A stretch of 64,000 bases of DNA from Anaerolineae bacterium (GCA_023382535.1 JAHDWA010000010.1:1-64000); one strand, 5' to 3'. Counted from the first letter of the stretch, positions 18,064-27,438 are shown. Numbers and translations: made by a program. Notes: a model not told the origin generated them from the letters alone.

Positions 18064-19113
18064 TTATCCCAGTTGCTCCCAATCCAGAATAACCCCGACG
18101 GCGGCTGAACGGTCTTGCAGCAGGCCCAGGTAGGTCTTCGGCGCTTGCAGCGGCGAAATCCGGTGCGTCACCAAATCTTTGACATTCATTCGCCCGCGCA
18201 GCAGGTAATCAAAAAAGACGCCGCTCATCTCCTCCACCGACCAGGGTGTATATTCTGTGCGTTTGTCCGGCACCTGGTAGCCATGAATGCCCAGGATAGC
18301 AATGGATTTGAAGACCACCCCTGGTCCCAAATACTGCTGGCTGGGAATGGGGGTGTCGCCCAGCAGCAGCAGCCGGCCCAGGCGACGCACCAGTTGGATG
18401 GCCGGGGATAATACCGCCGGATGCCCGGTCACTTCAAAGACGACATCCAGCATCCAGCCGTCGGTGATCTCCCGCACCGGGTCCAGCGCGTCCTGGGCGC
18501 CGAGTTGTAGCGTGTGGGTTGCCCCATGCTGGCGGGCCAGTTCCAGGCGATCGGCCGCCGGGTCAATGGCGATGATCCGGCGCGCGCCCGCCGCGGCCAG
18601 ATACTGCGTCACCAACTGCCCCAGAATCCCCAGGCCAATCACCCCCACCGTTTCGCCAAACTGAAACTCGGCCCGGCGAACCGCGCTCTGGGTCGTTACG
18701 GCCAGGCTGCGCCATGTACCTTCCTCGCTGCTGATGCCATCCGGCAGGACATAAATGCCGATGCCAAGAGGGATGTCATACCGTTTTTCCAGGTGTTCGA
18801 CCTGCACTTTGTAATACTGCTGGTGCAGGCCGTAGTTAGCGATGCGGTCGCCTTCTTTGACACTTTTGACGCCTTTGCCAACCTCAAGGACCCGCCCAAC
18901 CATACTGTAGCCCGGTCGAAAGGGGTACTTGACCCAGTCATGCCAGTTTGTGCCGGGGTCTGTCTGCCCCCGCAGGCAGTGTAGCTCGGTCCCAATGCTG
19001 ATCAACGATTTTTCCGCCTTACACAGGATTTCTCCCTCCTGGGGTGGCTCAATCTCTTCTTCCCACACGGCGACCTCTTTCGCTCTGGGATAAACAACGT
19101 ATTTTGATTTCAT
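18064..19113 (-). CDS. Zinc-type MDR alcohol/polyol dehydrogenase
   Basis: The ATG at 19113 with an AGGAGT ribosome site gives 349 residues starting MKSKYVVYPRAKEV. The longer frame to 19173 only translates the repeat array upstream. The catalytic domain has an atypical first zinc region (SIGTELHCLRGQTD). The Rossmann motif GVIGLGILGQLVTQYLAAAG (about residue 150) binds NAD(P). It is the last gene of the carbohydrate cluster and converges on the PA14 gene with 9 bp between stops. A polyol or sugar-acid substrate is likely from context; the sequence does not fix it. Confidence 0.87.
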   Translation of the reverse strand: MKSKYVVYPRAKEVAVWEEEIEPPQEGEILCKAEKSLISIGTELHCLRGQTDPGTNWHDWVKYPFRPGYSMVGRVLEVGKGVKSVKEGDRIANYGLHQQYYKVQVEHLEKRYDIPLGIGIYVLPDGISSEEGTWRSLAVTTQSAVRRAEFQFGETVGVIGLGILGQLVTQYLAAAGARRIIAIDPAADRLELARQHGATHTLQLGAQDALDPVREITDGWMLDVVFEVTGHPAVLSPAIQLVRRLGRLLLLGDTPIPSQQYLGPGVVFKSIAILGIHGYQVPDKRTEYTPWSVEEMSGVFFDYLLRGRMNVKDLVTHRISPLQAPKTYLGLLQDRSAAVGVILDWEQLG

Positions 19114-19132
19114 GGTGGTTACTCCTCTTTTA

Positions 19133-19183
19133 ATGCGTGATGCGTGATGCGTAAGAATTTGTTCACGCATCACGCATCACGTA
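19133..19183. repeat. Inverted heptamer array (GCGTGAT)
   Basis: ATGCGTGATGCGTGATGCGT (19133-19152) faces ACGCATCACGCATCACGTAT (19164-19183) across a 11-base loop, so seven-base units form a long stem. It lies between the FGGY kinase and MDR dehydrogenase genes of the same operon. Confidence 0.85.
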
Positions 19184-19222
19184 TCATCCCACTTGATTGC
19201 TTAAAACTGGGCCTCTCTAAAT

Positions 19223-20761
19223 CTACCCAAACCGCTGGGCAAGGCGGTGCATTTCCTCGCGAGTCTGGCGGTAGAGGCGGTGGTAAATCTCATACAATTC
19301 AGCATAAACGGGAGCCGTTTTCGGGTCCGGTTCGATCACCTTAGCCAGCTTGACCCACTGCCCCTTGAGGGGCTGCGAATCGTGAAAGATGCCGGCGGCG
19401 TAGCCGGCCAGGTAGGCGTCGCCATAGGCTGCGCCGACGGTGCGCTCCGGCACGTCTTGCTGCATCCCGGTCACGTCGCTGCAAATTTGCAGCCACAGCG
19501 CGTCTTGCGCCCCGCCGCCCACGGCGACCAGGCGTTTCGGCATCGCCCCCACGCTGGCCATGGTCTCGACGTTGTGGCGCAGGCCGTAGGCAATGCCCTC
19601 CAGACAGCTCCGGTAAAGGTGTGCCCGATGATGGGTCAGCGTGAGTCCCATGATCAAGCCGCGGGCATGCGGGTCATTGATGGGGGTGCGTTCCCCGCTG
19701 AAATAGGGTAAGGTTATCAAACCGGCGCTGCCGGCCGGGATAGCAGCGGCCTCTTGACTCAACTGCTGGTAGGCGCTGGCTCCTGTCTGCCGTTCAAGCT
19801 CCAGCTCGTGCTGGCCGAACTCATCGCGGAACCAGTGGATCAGCGCGCCGGAAGTGGACATGCCCGCAGCCAGGGCAGCCTGGCCCGGCACGCAGTAAAC
19901 CGAGGCCCACAGGCTGGGATGCCGGCGGTAGGTATCCAGGGCCTGGATCAGGAACATGGTCGTCCCGTACATGACCATCATATCGCCGGGATCAATCGCC
20001 CCGGCGCTGATGGCCTCGGCGGCGGCATCGGCCGTGCCCACGGCGACCGGCAGCCCTTCCGGCAGGCCCGTTTCCGCGGCCGCCTGCCTGGTGACGACTC
20101 CGGCAGCCTCGGTAGACCAGGCCGTTTCCGGCAGCCACTCCAGCGGACAAATCGGCTCGACCAGTTCCGGCTCCCAGCGCAGCTCCTGCACGTTGAAGAA
20201 CGGGGTAAAATAGGGGGCGACGTAATTGTCAACCACAAAACGGCCCGTCAGCCGGTAGACCAGGTAAGTGGCCGCCGTGACAATTTTGCGGGTGCGCTCG
20301 TAAAGGTCCGGCTCGTGCCGTTTGAACCACAAGACCTTGGGGCCGACCGATTGGGAGGTCAAGAACTGGCCGGTAGTCTCGTAGATGCGTTCCTCACCTA
20401 ACTGCCCGGTCAGTTCGTCAATTTCCGCCGCAGCGCGGGTATCAATCCCGTAGAGGATGGAGGGGCGCAGGGGCCGGCCTTGCCCGTCAAGCGGCAGCAT
20501 CGTTGGCGCGATGGCGCTGCACGCTACCCCCACCAGTTGCCCCGGTTTCAGGGACACCTGCCGCAGCAGCGCCCGCGAGAGGAGGCAAAAATCATGCCAC
20601 CAGATGGCGTCGGCGTCGTGCTCCGCCCAGCCGGGGCGCGGGATGTCGAAGCTGTGCGCCGTCGTTTGTTCGGCCAGTACTTCACCGGCCAGCGTGACCA
20701 GCACGCCCTTGGACCCTGACGTACCGATGTCTATGCCCATCAAGACCTGATCATCGCTCAT
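19223..20761 (-). CDS. FGGY-family carbohydrate kinase (xylulokinase-like)
   Basis: The 512-residue product has normal FGGY length and phosphorylates a sugar or polyol with ATP. The N-terminal motif is GIDIGTSGSKGVLVTLAG, the substrate region includes RPGWAEHDADAIWWHDF, and the C-terminal ATP domain holds RLVAVGGGAQDALWLQICSD. The ATG at 20761 fits the family start. It lies 92 bp after the Gfo/Idh gene; the gap holds an inverted repeat. Xylulokinase is the closest named activity, but the cluster could serve another pentose or polyol. Confidence 0.9.
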   Translation of the reverse strand: MSDDQVLMGIDIGTSGSKGVLVTLAGEVLAEQTTAHSFDIPRPGWAEHDADAIWWHDFCLLSRALLRQVSLKPGQLVGVACSAIAPTMLPLDGQGRPLRPSILYGIDTRAAAEIDELTGQLGEERIYETTGQFLTSQSVGPKVLWFKRHEPDLYERTRKIVTAATYLVYRLTGRFVVDNYVAPYFTPFFNVQELRWEPELVEPICPLEWLPETAWSTEAAGVVTRQAAAETGLPEGLPVAVGTADAAAEAISAGAIDPGDMMVMYGTTMFLIQALDTYRRHPSLWASVYCVPGQAALAAGMSTSGALIHWFRDEFGQHELELERQTGASAYQQLSQEAAAIPAGSAGLITLPYFSGERTPINDPHARGLIMGLTLTHHRAHLYRSCLEGIAYGLRHNVETMASVGAMPKRLVAVGGGAQDALWLQICSDVTGMQQDVPERTVGAAYGDAYLAGYAAGIFHDSQPLKGQWVKLAKVIEPDPKTAPVYAELYEIYHRLYRQTREEMHRLAQRFG

Positions 20762-20782
20762 GGTCTGCTTCTTTCTGGCAAA

Positions 20783-20847
20783 GGACTGGAAGGCTGGAGG
20801 ACTGGTAATTTACCAACTTTCCAACCTTCCCATCCTCCAACCTTCCA
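20783..20847. repeat. Inverted array of GGAAGGx/GGAGGAC units
   Basis: GGACTGGAAGGCTGGAGGAC (20783-20802) and the C-rich half at 20809-20847 (CCAACCTTCC, CATCCTCCAA, CCTTCC) are built from roughly seven-base units and can fold back. It separates the Gfo/Idh and FGGY genes. Confidence 0.75.
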
Positions 20848-20853
20848 TGCTTT

Positions 20854-21879
20854 CTACAAATCCACCGGACTGCCTCTCCGGGCCGAATCGGCAATGGCGG
20901 TCAGGACGCGGGTGACCAGCAGGCCATCCTCGCCCGTCGCCACGACGGGACGGTCATACACGACGGCATCCACAAAGCGGGCAATCGCTTCGAGGACAAA
21001 GCCGTTGGGGCGGGGCGAGTCTGCGCTGACCAGGCCGAAGACATCGGGCAAAACGGCCTTTTCCTGGCCGAACTGCTGCACGGCGCGGTGATCGGAGGTG
21101 TTAACGTAAAACGAGCCTTTGCTGCCCAAAATCTCAAACTTGAAATTAAAGACATTCGGCTCGGTTTCCGGCAAAAACCAGGCGTTTTCCAGGGTCACCA
21201 CCGCGCCCCCCTTGAATTCAACAATCGCCACATGCAGATCGGGCACGTCTACCCCCAGCTCCTGCAGGATGCCGGACCGGCTGACGGCGTAGACCCGCCT
21301 GGGTTCATCTTCCAGCAGCCAGTGGGCCATGTCGGTAATGTGGCTGCACAGGAACCACAAGGCTGAACTTTGACTGGCCCAGGGCAGCATCTGGGTGGCC
21401 ACAAAAGTGGTGTTGCTCAGGCGGGCGTAGATGTAAGTCGGCTTGCCCAATTCACCGCCGGCGACGGCCTCTTTGGCCTTGACGAAGGGCGGGCTGAGCC
21501 GATTGTGGAAATCTACCATCAGCTTCACCCCGGCTTTGCGCACCGCGTTGACAATGGCTTCGGCATCGGCCACCGTCGTCGCTAGGGGTTTCTCCACCAA
21601 AATATGTTTGCCCGCTTCGGCGGCGGCGACGGCTATCTCCCGGTGGGCGAAGTCCGGCGTGGCAATCGAGACGGCCTGGATCTCCGGGTTTTCCAGGAGC
21701 TGGCGGTAATCCGTGTAAACAGCCGCCGCGCCGTACTTTTCGCCAATTTCGGCGGCGCGCACTTCATTTAAATCGCACACGGCGACCAATTTTGCCGGGG
21801 GCATGTTGGCGTAAACATGGGCGTGCCATGCCCCGCCGACAATGCCCGTTCCAATAACGCCAAATCCAACAGGTTCCAT
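20854..21879 (-). CDS. Gfo/Idh/MocA-family NAD(P)-dependent oxidoreductase
   Basis: The 341-residue product has the N-terminal Rossmann motif GFGVIGTGIVGGAWHAHVYA and the family signature HILVEKPLATTVADAEA with the catalytic Lys of EKP at about residue 97. The C-terminal beta-sheet domain includes the substrate segment CSHITDMAHWLLEDE. Such enzymes oxidise or reduce sugars, inositols and their derivatives. The gene starts 7 bp downstream of the permease stop, so the two are almost certainly cotranscribed. The substrate is unknown. Confidence 0.92.
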   Translation of the reverse strand: MEPVGFGVIGTGIVGGAWHAHVYANMPPAKLVAVCDLNEVRAAEIGEKYGAAAVYTDYRQLLENPEIQAVSIATPDFAHREIAVAAAEAGKHILVEKPLATTVADAEAIVNAVRKAGVKLMVDFHNRLSPPFVKAKEAVAGGELGKPTYIYARLSNTTFVATQMLPWASQSSALWFLCSHITDMAHWLLEDEPRRVYAVSRSGILQELGVDVPDLHVAIVEFKGGAVVTLENAWFLPETEPNVFNFKFEILGSKGSFYVNTSDHRAVQQFGQEKAVLPDVFGLVSADSPRPNGFVLEAIARFVDAVVYDRPVVATGEDGLLVTRVLTAIADSARRGSPVDL

Positions 21880-21886
21880 AAGAATT

Positions 21887-22714
21887 TTATCCTTTCACTG
21901 CACCAAAAGTTAAACCGCGGACCACGTACCGGCCCAGGGCCAGGAAAATGAGCATCGGCGGCAGCATGGCCACCACCGCTGTGGCCGCGATTTGATTCCA
22001 GTAGACCCCTGTCGAGGCGAAGAAGCTGATGGTGCCGACCGGCAGAGTCGCCGTTTGCTGCTTGCTCAGGATCAGGGGGAAAATCACGTTGTTCCAGCTA
22101 AAGACAAAAGCAAACATGGCGGTGACGATAATGCCTGGCAGCGCCAGCGGCAGGGTGATCGAAAAAAAGGCCTGCCCGTGGCTGGCCCCATCCACCAGGG
22201 CCGCTTCTTCCAGGTCTATCGGCACATCGTCCATGAAGCTCTTGAGCAGCCAGACCGAAAAGGGAATGGTAATCGTTTGCAGCACCACAATCATAGCCTG
22301 GTAACTCCCCGCCCAGCCGATCCGGGTCATCAGGATGAAATAAGGAATGATGAACACGATCGGCGGAGCCATCAGCAAGCTGATATACCAGTTCATGATG
22401 AAACGTTTGCCCCGCATCGAAAAGCGGGAGAGGGCGTAGGCCGCCGCCAGCGAGAAGGGCAGGCTCAACAGGGTTGTCCCGGTGCTGACAATGAAGCTGT
22501 TGACCAGTTGGCGGGCGTTATTGCCGGGATTGAAAAAGGTCACGTCAAAAGACTCGAACGTGGGTTGGAAGAAAATTTTGGGTGGCAGGGTATAGGTGTC
22601 GCCCGGCTCGCGGAAGGCCAGCAGGATAAACCACAAAATCGGCCCGATGAACAGGAGCAGCACCAACAGTGACAAGACATAGATAATGATTTTTTGACGG
22701 GTGGTAAGGCGCAT
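21887..22714 (-). CDS. Carbohydrate ABC transporter permease (MalG type)
   Basis: The 275-residue protein has six predicted TM helices and the CUT1 EAA loop EAALVDGASHGQAFFSITLP (about residues 175-195) that docks to the ATPase. It ends in the family pattern RYVVRGLTFGAVKG. Its start lies 3 bp after the stop of the partner permease. It forms a heterodimer with that protein to import a sugar or related solute. No ATPase gene accompanies the cluster, so a shared MsmX-type ATPase elsewhere is inferred. Confidence 0.93.
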   Translation of the reverse strand: MRLTTRQKIIIYVLSLLVLLLFIGPILWFILLAFREPGDTYTLPPKIFFQPTFESFDVTFFNPGNNARQLVNSFIVSTGTTLLSLPFSLAAAYALSRFSMRGKRFIMNWYISLLMAPPIVFIIPYFILMTRIGWAGSYQAMIVVLQTITIPFSVWLLKSFMDDVPIDLEEAALVDGASHGQAFFSITLPLALPGIIVTAMFAFVFSWNNVIFPLILSKQQTATLPVGTISFFASTGVYWNQIAATAVVAMLPPMLIFLALGRYVVRGLTFGAVKG

Positions 22715-22717
22715 CCT

Positions 22718-23596
22718 TCAGACCTCCTGCTCTCGCAAGACCAGCCAGATGTAGATATTGATAATAATAGTGACGATAATGACGATCAGCCAGGTCATGG
22801 CCGCAGTCAGGCCAATGTTGTAATTGACCAGACCTTCCTGGTACAGGTTGTAACTCAGCGTGCGCGACGAAGTGCCCGGCCCGCCGCCGGTCAGCACAAA
22901 GACCAGATCAAAGCTGTTGAATAACTGCATAAAGCGGATCATGACCAGGAAGGCGGCTAACGGGCGCAGCGAAGGTAAGATGATGTGCCAGAACATACTC
23001 CAGCCGCTGGCGCCATCTACCCGCGCCGCATCCGTCATATCCTCCGAAATGGACAGCAGCCCGGCATAAAGGACGATGGCAAAAAAGGGCGTCCACTGCC
23101 AGGTATCGGCAATGCCGATACTCAAGAGGGCGGTGGAGGCATTCCCCAGCATTCCCTGGGGCGGTATCGGGACGCCAATCCCTTTTAACAGCCAGGGGAG
23201 AATCCCCCCCTCAGGCGCAAACAGATAACGGAACAGAAAACCGACGACGACCGGCGCGACCGTGACCGGCATGATCAGGATGCTGCGCAAGAAAGTCATG
23301 CCCCGGACATGGGTATTTAACAACAGGGCAATGGCCATGCCCAGGCTGAATTGGGCAAATGTACCCAGTACGGATAACAACAGGGTGTTTTTTAGAGTCG
23401 CCATGAAGGGGGTGGTCTGGAAAACCATCTTGTAGTTAGCCAGCCCGTTGAAAAACATGGGAACCGGGCTGGTTTGTAGATTCCAGAAATAAAAGCTGTT
23501 AACCAGGGCGAAGGCCATCGGGTAAAGAACCAGCGACAGCAACACTATGACTGACGGGGCAATTAACAAAAAAGGCACGGCTTTATGGCTGCGCAA
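22718..23596 (-). CDS. Carbohydrate ABC transporter permease (MalF/UgpA type)
   Basis: The 292-residue protein has six TM helices; the first follows a short cytoplasmic MRSHKAVP start. The EAA loop is DAARVDGASGWSMFWHIILP (about residues 190-210). The CUT1 segment VLTGGGPGTSSRTLSYNLYQ is well conserved. It is the first permease after the binding-protein gene, separated by 181 bp that contain several inverted repeats, which may allow more binding-protein mRNA than permease mRNA. Confidence 0.93.
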   Translation of the reverse strand: MRSHKAVPFLLIAPSVIVLLSLVLYPMAFALVNSFYFWNLQTSPVPMFFNGLANYKMVFQTTPFMATLKNTLLLSVLGTFAQFSLGMAIALLLNTHVRGMTFLRSILIMPVTVAPVVVGFLFRYLFAPEGGILPWLLKGIGVPIPPQGMLGNASTALLSIGIADTWQWTPFFAIVLYAGLLSISEDMTDAARVDGASGWSMFWHIILPSLRPLAAFLVMIRFMQLFNSFDLVFVLTGGGPGTSSRTLSYNLYQEGLVNYNIGLTAAMTWLIVIIVTIIINIYIWLVLREQEV

Positions 23597-23646
23597 TGAT
23601 ACACCTCTCCATTACCCATGATTACTAAATGAAACCACCTATTAAT

Positions 23647-23764
23647 CCGGTAGGTCGGGGCAGCCTACCCCACCGGGACGACCCTAGAGATCGTCCCTTC
23701 CATCTCTAGATAAGTTCTGTGGTTTTATTAGAGTAGAGGGGATGGGCGGTTCAACCCACCCCCT
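23647..23764. repeat. Cluster of inverted repeats between binding protein and permease genes
   Basis: GGTAGG (23649-23654) pairs with CCTACC (23664-23669); GGGACGA (23675-23681) pairs with TCGTCCC (23691-23697). A third, GTAG-GGG-type stem lies at about 23733-23764. The last resembles the palindrome at 28326-28353. In mRNA these would form hairpins 3' of the binding-protein coding region, a position where stabilising stems are common in ABC operons. Confidence 0.65.
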
Positions 23765-23777
23765 TGCTTACTTACAT

Positions 23778-25319
23778 TTAGGCTGTACCCGCCAGGCTCT
23801 CAATCAGCAGCTTGGTGTTCTCCAGTGTGTCATCGTAGCTCTCTACCTCGTAAGGAATCATGTTGTTGCCGCTTAGAATATTCTGGAAGAGAGTCTGGGT
23901 CAGCTCCAAAGCCGCCTCCGGCTCCATCGCCTCACTCATAACCTGGTTAATATTGAGGCCGTAGATGCCTTCCAGGGAGGTATAAACCGGGCACGGGGGG
24001 CGAACAACCTTGCCGTTGCCGAGCCGCATCATCTCAAGCTGGGTGCCGAGGAAGGGGTAGATCTTCTGCAGTTCGGCATCCTCGTAGAGGGACAGGCGGG
24101 CGAAATCGGCGAACTGGTAGCCCTTGGTATTGGCCATGCCCATCGCTTTTTGACCCTCCGCGCCGGTGGCCCACTTGATGAACTGCCAGGCTTCGTCCTG
24201 GTTCTCCGACGTGGAAGGCATGCCCAAGGCCCAGCCGCCCAGGCTGACGACCTGCTGAGAGCCAGGTTCGGCCATCGCTTCTGCCGTTGCCTCGGCTGTC
24301 GGCTCTGCGGTGGCGGCGGCGCTCATATACGCACCCGGCAGTTTAGTCGGCAGTACGGCAGTTTTGAACTTGTCCACCACCGGCGAGGGCGTGCCGGTCA
24401 GGTAGCCTTCGTTGTTGACCAGGTAGAAGTAAGGCGTCCAGTGGTAGAACATGGCAATATCGCCCTGGGAGAAGCGGGTGCCGGCATCGAACCAGAGGTA
24501 GTTGATGGACTCGGGCGGCGACCAGCTATACAGCTTCTTCCAATCCGTGAGCGCGGCCACGTTCTCGGGGCTGTTGATGGTCGGGGTGAAGTCCCAGGGC
24601 GCGTTGGGGAATTGGGTGAACCAGCGCGCTCCATAGCTGGCGGCCAGTTGGGTGTACATATGGACGACCGGCACCGGCTGCGCGCCGATGACGGTGGTGC
24701 CGTAGAAGGTTGTACCGTCCATTTCCATGCCGTTGAGCTGTTCCAGCATCTCAAAATATTTGTCCCAGGTCCAGTCGGCGGCCTCGGCGGTGGTTGCCGG
24801 CAGGGGATCAAGGCCGGCAGCTTCAAAAACATCGGTGCGATACATGATGCCCTGGGCATAAGCGCCCACCGGTAACGTCCAGATGTGATTGCGCCAGGTG
24901 TTGAGCGAGTAAAGCACTTCCGGCAGAAAATCGGTCAGGTTGGTGTCGGAGTCGGCCTGAATAAAGTCGTCAAGCGAGCGAATCCAGCCGTTGTCGGCAT
25001 ATTGGCTGATCCACATCTGGTCAACGGCAATCACATCGGCGTCGGCGGTCTGGGTGAGGAAGGAATTTACCAGGCGGGCCTGGAGCGCCACGTAACCCAG
25101 CGACTCAATGTTGACCTTGATGCCGGTCTGTTCCGTGAATTGGTTAACCACTGTCTGCAGCGCCAGGTCCCAGGGGTCGCCTACGGTCAAGACATTGATT
25201 GTCTTTTCGGTCTGAGCGAAAGCCCGTTTGGGCAGTGACAAGCCCATCAGCGCTGTTGCGCCGGCCGCGCCGGATAACTGCAAAAAATGGCGGCGGCTTA
25301 TGGTTGACTTCTCTTTCAT
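23778..25319 (-). CDS. Tat-exported carbohydrate ABC transporter substrate-binding protein
   Basis: The ATG at 25319, with a GGAGG ribosome site, gives 513 residues. A longer frame to 25379 adds an unconserved segment. The N-terminus is a twin-arginine signal: STISRRHFLQLSGAAGATAL, cleavage near RAFAQ. The rest is a family-1-type solute-binding fold (INVLTVGDPWDLALQTVVNQ at the start of the mature protein). An unusual low-complexity stretch, ATAEPTAEATAEAMAEPG, interrupts the fold at about residues 330-350. It lies upstream of the two permeases. The ligand is unknown, but kinase and dehydrogenases downstream argue for a sugar or polyol. Confidence 0.9.
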   Translation of the reverse strand: MKEKSTISRRHFLQLSGAAGATALMGLSLPKRAFAQTEKTINVLTVGDPWDLALQTVVNQFTEQTGIKVNIESLGYVALQARLVNSFLTQTADADVIAVDQMWISQYADNGWIRSLDDFIQADSDTNLTDFLPEVLYSLNTWRNHIWTLPVGAYAQGIMYRTDVFEAAGLDPLPATTAEAADWTWDKYFEMLEQLNGMEMDGTTFYGTTVIGAQPVPVVHMYTQLAASYGARWFTQFPNAPWDFTPTINSPENVAALTDWKKLYSWSPPESINYLWFDAGTRFSQGDIAMFYHWTPYFYLVNNEGYLTGTPSPVVDKFKTAVLPTKLPGAYMSAAATAEPTAEATAEAMAEPGSQQVVSLGGWALGMPSTSENQDEAWQFIKWATGAEGQKAMGMANTKGYQFADFARLSLYEDAELQKIYPFLGTQLEMMRLGNGKVVRPPCPVYTSLEGIYGLNINQVMSEAMEPEAALELTQTLFQNILSGNNMIPYEVESYDDTLENTKLLIESLAGTA

Positions 25320-25450
25320 TGTATTTTCCTCCTGCAAGTTTATTGGTTGAGTAAAAAGACGACTTACTTCCACAGCCAAAGGTTAGGTCATCATTTCTCC
25401 TTTCTTCAGAGATAGAACCATCCCGAAATTAAACTTTCTACCCTTATTGG

Positions 25451-25514
25451 GCCGGGATTAGGGGATTAGAGGATTTTTTCTGTTATTTTTAATCCCCCCA
25501 TCCCCCAATCCCGG
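25451..25514. repeat. Inverted repeat of GGGATTA-type units
   Basis: CCGGGATTAGGGGATTAGAGG (25451-25471 region) faces TCCCCCCATCCCCCAATCCCGG (25493-25514). The arms are themselves seven-base periodic. It lies in the 225-bp gap between the M29 aminopeptidase gene and the binding-protein gene. Confidence 0.75.
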
Positions 25515-25544
25515 CAAATTTTTTTCGTAATCAGCTAGATCAAC

Positions 25545-26612
25545 CTATACCACTAACTGGCCGTTTTCGAAAATAGGTGTATCGTCGAGATAGACCGTTC
25601 CCTCCCGGCGCAGGTCTTTCACGATGTCCCAATGCAGGGCCGATTGATTGGTCCCACCGCATTCGGGATAGGCCCGGCCCAGGGCCAGGTGGATAGTTCC
25701 GCCCATCTTCTCATCCAGGAGAATATCTTTGCAGAAACGATTCACGTGCGGATTCAAGCCAAAGGCGAATTCCCCCGGCAAACTTGCCCCGGCATCCGTT
25801 TGCAAAAGCTGCTGCAAGAAAGCCTGATGGGTGGTTGAAGTCGCTTCGACCAGTTGGCCGGCTTGCCAGCACAGGCGGATGTCTTGCACCAGGCGCCCAC
25901 TCATGACCCCCGGAAATTCAAAGAAGATGTGGCCGTTGAGGGTTTCGTTGACCGGCGCGGTATAAATTTCGCCGTCAGGCATATTGATGCGGCCATCAAA
26001 CACCATCCATTTGCGCCCCTCGACCGAAAAGCTCAAATCTGTTTCCCGGCCTACGATCCGTACGTGTTTCCCCTGGTTCAGCTTTTCCGCTCGCCGCCGC
26101 CACTGCTGCGACTCGGTTTCCCAGTCAAGAAAACAGGCTTTGAAGAACATGTCAGTGATGGTTTCGAGATCGGTTTCAGCCTGCCGGGCAAAGGCGGCAT
26201 TCGGCACGCGCACCAGGCACCAGCGCGTTTTCTGCCAGCGCAGCGCCGAAATCTGGCCAACGGCGGCCTGGTTAAGGGCCAGGCGCTCGGCCGGGATGTC
26301 GGCATGCTCATCCAGGTCATAGCCGCCGCGCAGACCAAAATAGACATCGGCCCACTCCATGCCAAAGGCCTCGACTTCCGGCAGCCAGCGCAGTTGGGCT
26401 TCATTGCCGTATTTCAGCAGGGCGTGGCGCAGGGACTCTGATAGAAACTGGATCTGCGGGTAAGCGCCGGCCCTGATCGCCGCCTCATAAACGGCGTGGG
26501 CCAGGGGGTAAGTTTCCACTTCGGCCATGGCAATCATCACCCGTTCCCCGGCCCGGACCCCGGTCGAGTAGCCCACCAGCAGTTCGCCTAATTGCTGCCA
26601 GCGTTTGTCCAT
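25545..26612 (-). CDS. M29-family aminopeptidase (AmpS-like metallopeptidase)
   Basis: The 355-residue protein has M29 family length. The metal-binding C-terminal stretch is present: HLALGRAYPECGGTNQSALH followed by WDIVKDLR (about residues 305-333). The motif EIYTAPVNETLNGHIFFE lies mid-chain. M29 enzymes are dimeric two-metal aminopeptidases. Its stop abuts the binding-protein region, and its start is 2 bp after the BtpA stop, so it is cotranscribed with the sugar genes. Why an aminopeptidase sits in a carbohydrate operon is unclear; a role on glycated or amide-linked substrates is only a guess. Confidence 0.9.
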   Translation of the reverse strand: MDKRWQQLGELLVGYSTGVRAGERVMIAMAEVETYPLAHAVYEAAIRAGAYPQIQFLSESLRHALLKYGNEAQLRWLPEVEAFGMEWADVYFGLRGGYDLDEHADIPAERLALNQAAVGQISALRWQKTRWCLVRVPNAAFARQAETDLETITDMFFKACFLDWETESQQWRRRAEKLNQGKHVRIVGRETDLSFSVEGRKWMVFDGRINMPDGEIYTAPVNETLNGHIFFEFPGVMSGRLVQDIRLCWQAGQLVEATSTTHQAFLQQLLQTDAGASLPGEFAFGLNPHVNRFCKDILLDEKMGGTIHLALGRAYPECGGTNQSALHWDIVKDLRREGTVYLDDTPIFENGQLVV

Positions 26613-26614
26613 AG

Positions 26615-27421
26615 TTACTGGCGCGCCTCTTTGGCTGCCTGCATAAACTCTCGCACCCGGTTCATGTCAACTTCATGCCAGATATAACCGTCCCGTTTGA
26701 AGGTGGTCCCCACAATTGCGCCGTCGGCAATGGAGAGCATTTGGGCCACATTGGCTGCCCTGACGCCGGTGTTGGCGAAGACCGGCGTGTCAGGCACGGC
26801 TTCTTTGACCTGCTGGAGCGTCTGGAACGGCGTCTCAGTCCCGGCGGTTAGACCGGAAACGCACAGCGCGTCGGGGTTGGAAACGAACACAGTAGATTTG
26901 GCAATGTCAACTACGTGGCGCTCGGCTAAATAGGCCGCCGATTCCGGCACGATATTGAAAAAGAGCTTGACGTGCCGGGCGTGAACCGCGTGCTGGTGGC
27001 GGATGATCTCGCCGCAGTTGGTATTCCACAAGCCATAATCGCTGGCATAGACGCCACTGAAGATTTCGCGGACAAACTGCCCGCCGGTGGCGACGGCCAG
27101 GTCAATGGAAGCGGTCGGATCCCACAACACGTTGACGCCAAAGGGAACCCGGATGTCGGGGCGAAGTTCGGCAATGACCCGGGCCATGCAAGTAGTGGTG
27201 ATGGGTTCAACTTTGGTCAGATAGGGCAGGCTGGCCTCGTTCGAGAACATGACCGCATCCACGCCGCCCTCTTGCAGGGCGCGCAAATCGGCCCGGGCCA
27301 TCTCGACAATCCAGGCCATGCCTTTGGCCGGGTCGTAGCCAGGGTCGCCAGGCAACGCCTTAAGGTGGCACATGGCAATGATCGGTTTATCGGTCTGAAA
27401 TAATTCTTTTATCCAGCCCAT
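26615..27421 (-). CDS. BtpA/SgcQ-family TIM-barrel protein
   Basis: The 268-residue protein matches the BtpA family: KPIIAMCHLKALPGDPGYDP at the N-terminus, GGVDAVMFSNEASLPY (about 50-65), and ASDYGLWNTNCGEIIRHQH mid-chain. It ends with a phosphate-binding-like segment VFANTGVRAANVAQMLSIADG and GAIVGTTFKRDG. BtpA is named for photosystem I biogenesis in cyanobacteria, but SgcQ-type members occur in sugar operons of non-phototrophs, and that context fits here. It is probably a phosphosugar-handling TIM-barrel enzyme of unknown reaction. Confidence 0.9.
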   Translation of the reverse strand: MGWIKELFQTDKPIIAMCHLKALPGDPGYDPAKGMAWIVEMARADLRALQEGGVDAVMFSNEASLPYLTKVEPITTTCMARVIAELRPDIRVPFGVNVLWDPTASIDLAVATGGQFVREIFSGVYASDYGLWNTNCGEIIRHQHAVHARHVKLFFNIVPESAAYLAERHVVDIAKSTVFVSNPDALCVSGLTAGTETPFQTLQQVKEAVPDTPVFANTGVRAANVAQMLSIADGAIVGTTFKRDGYIWHEVDMNRVREFMQAAKEARQ

Positions 27422-27438
27422 AGGACAGCACCTCCTGC

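Noticed and set aside
19113..19173. N-terminal extension of the MDR dehydrogenase
   Set aside because: The added residues are translation of the GCGTGAT repeat array; the ATG at 19113 has its own ribosome site.
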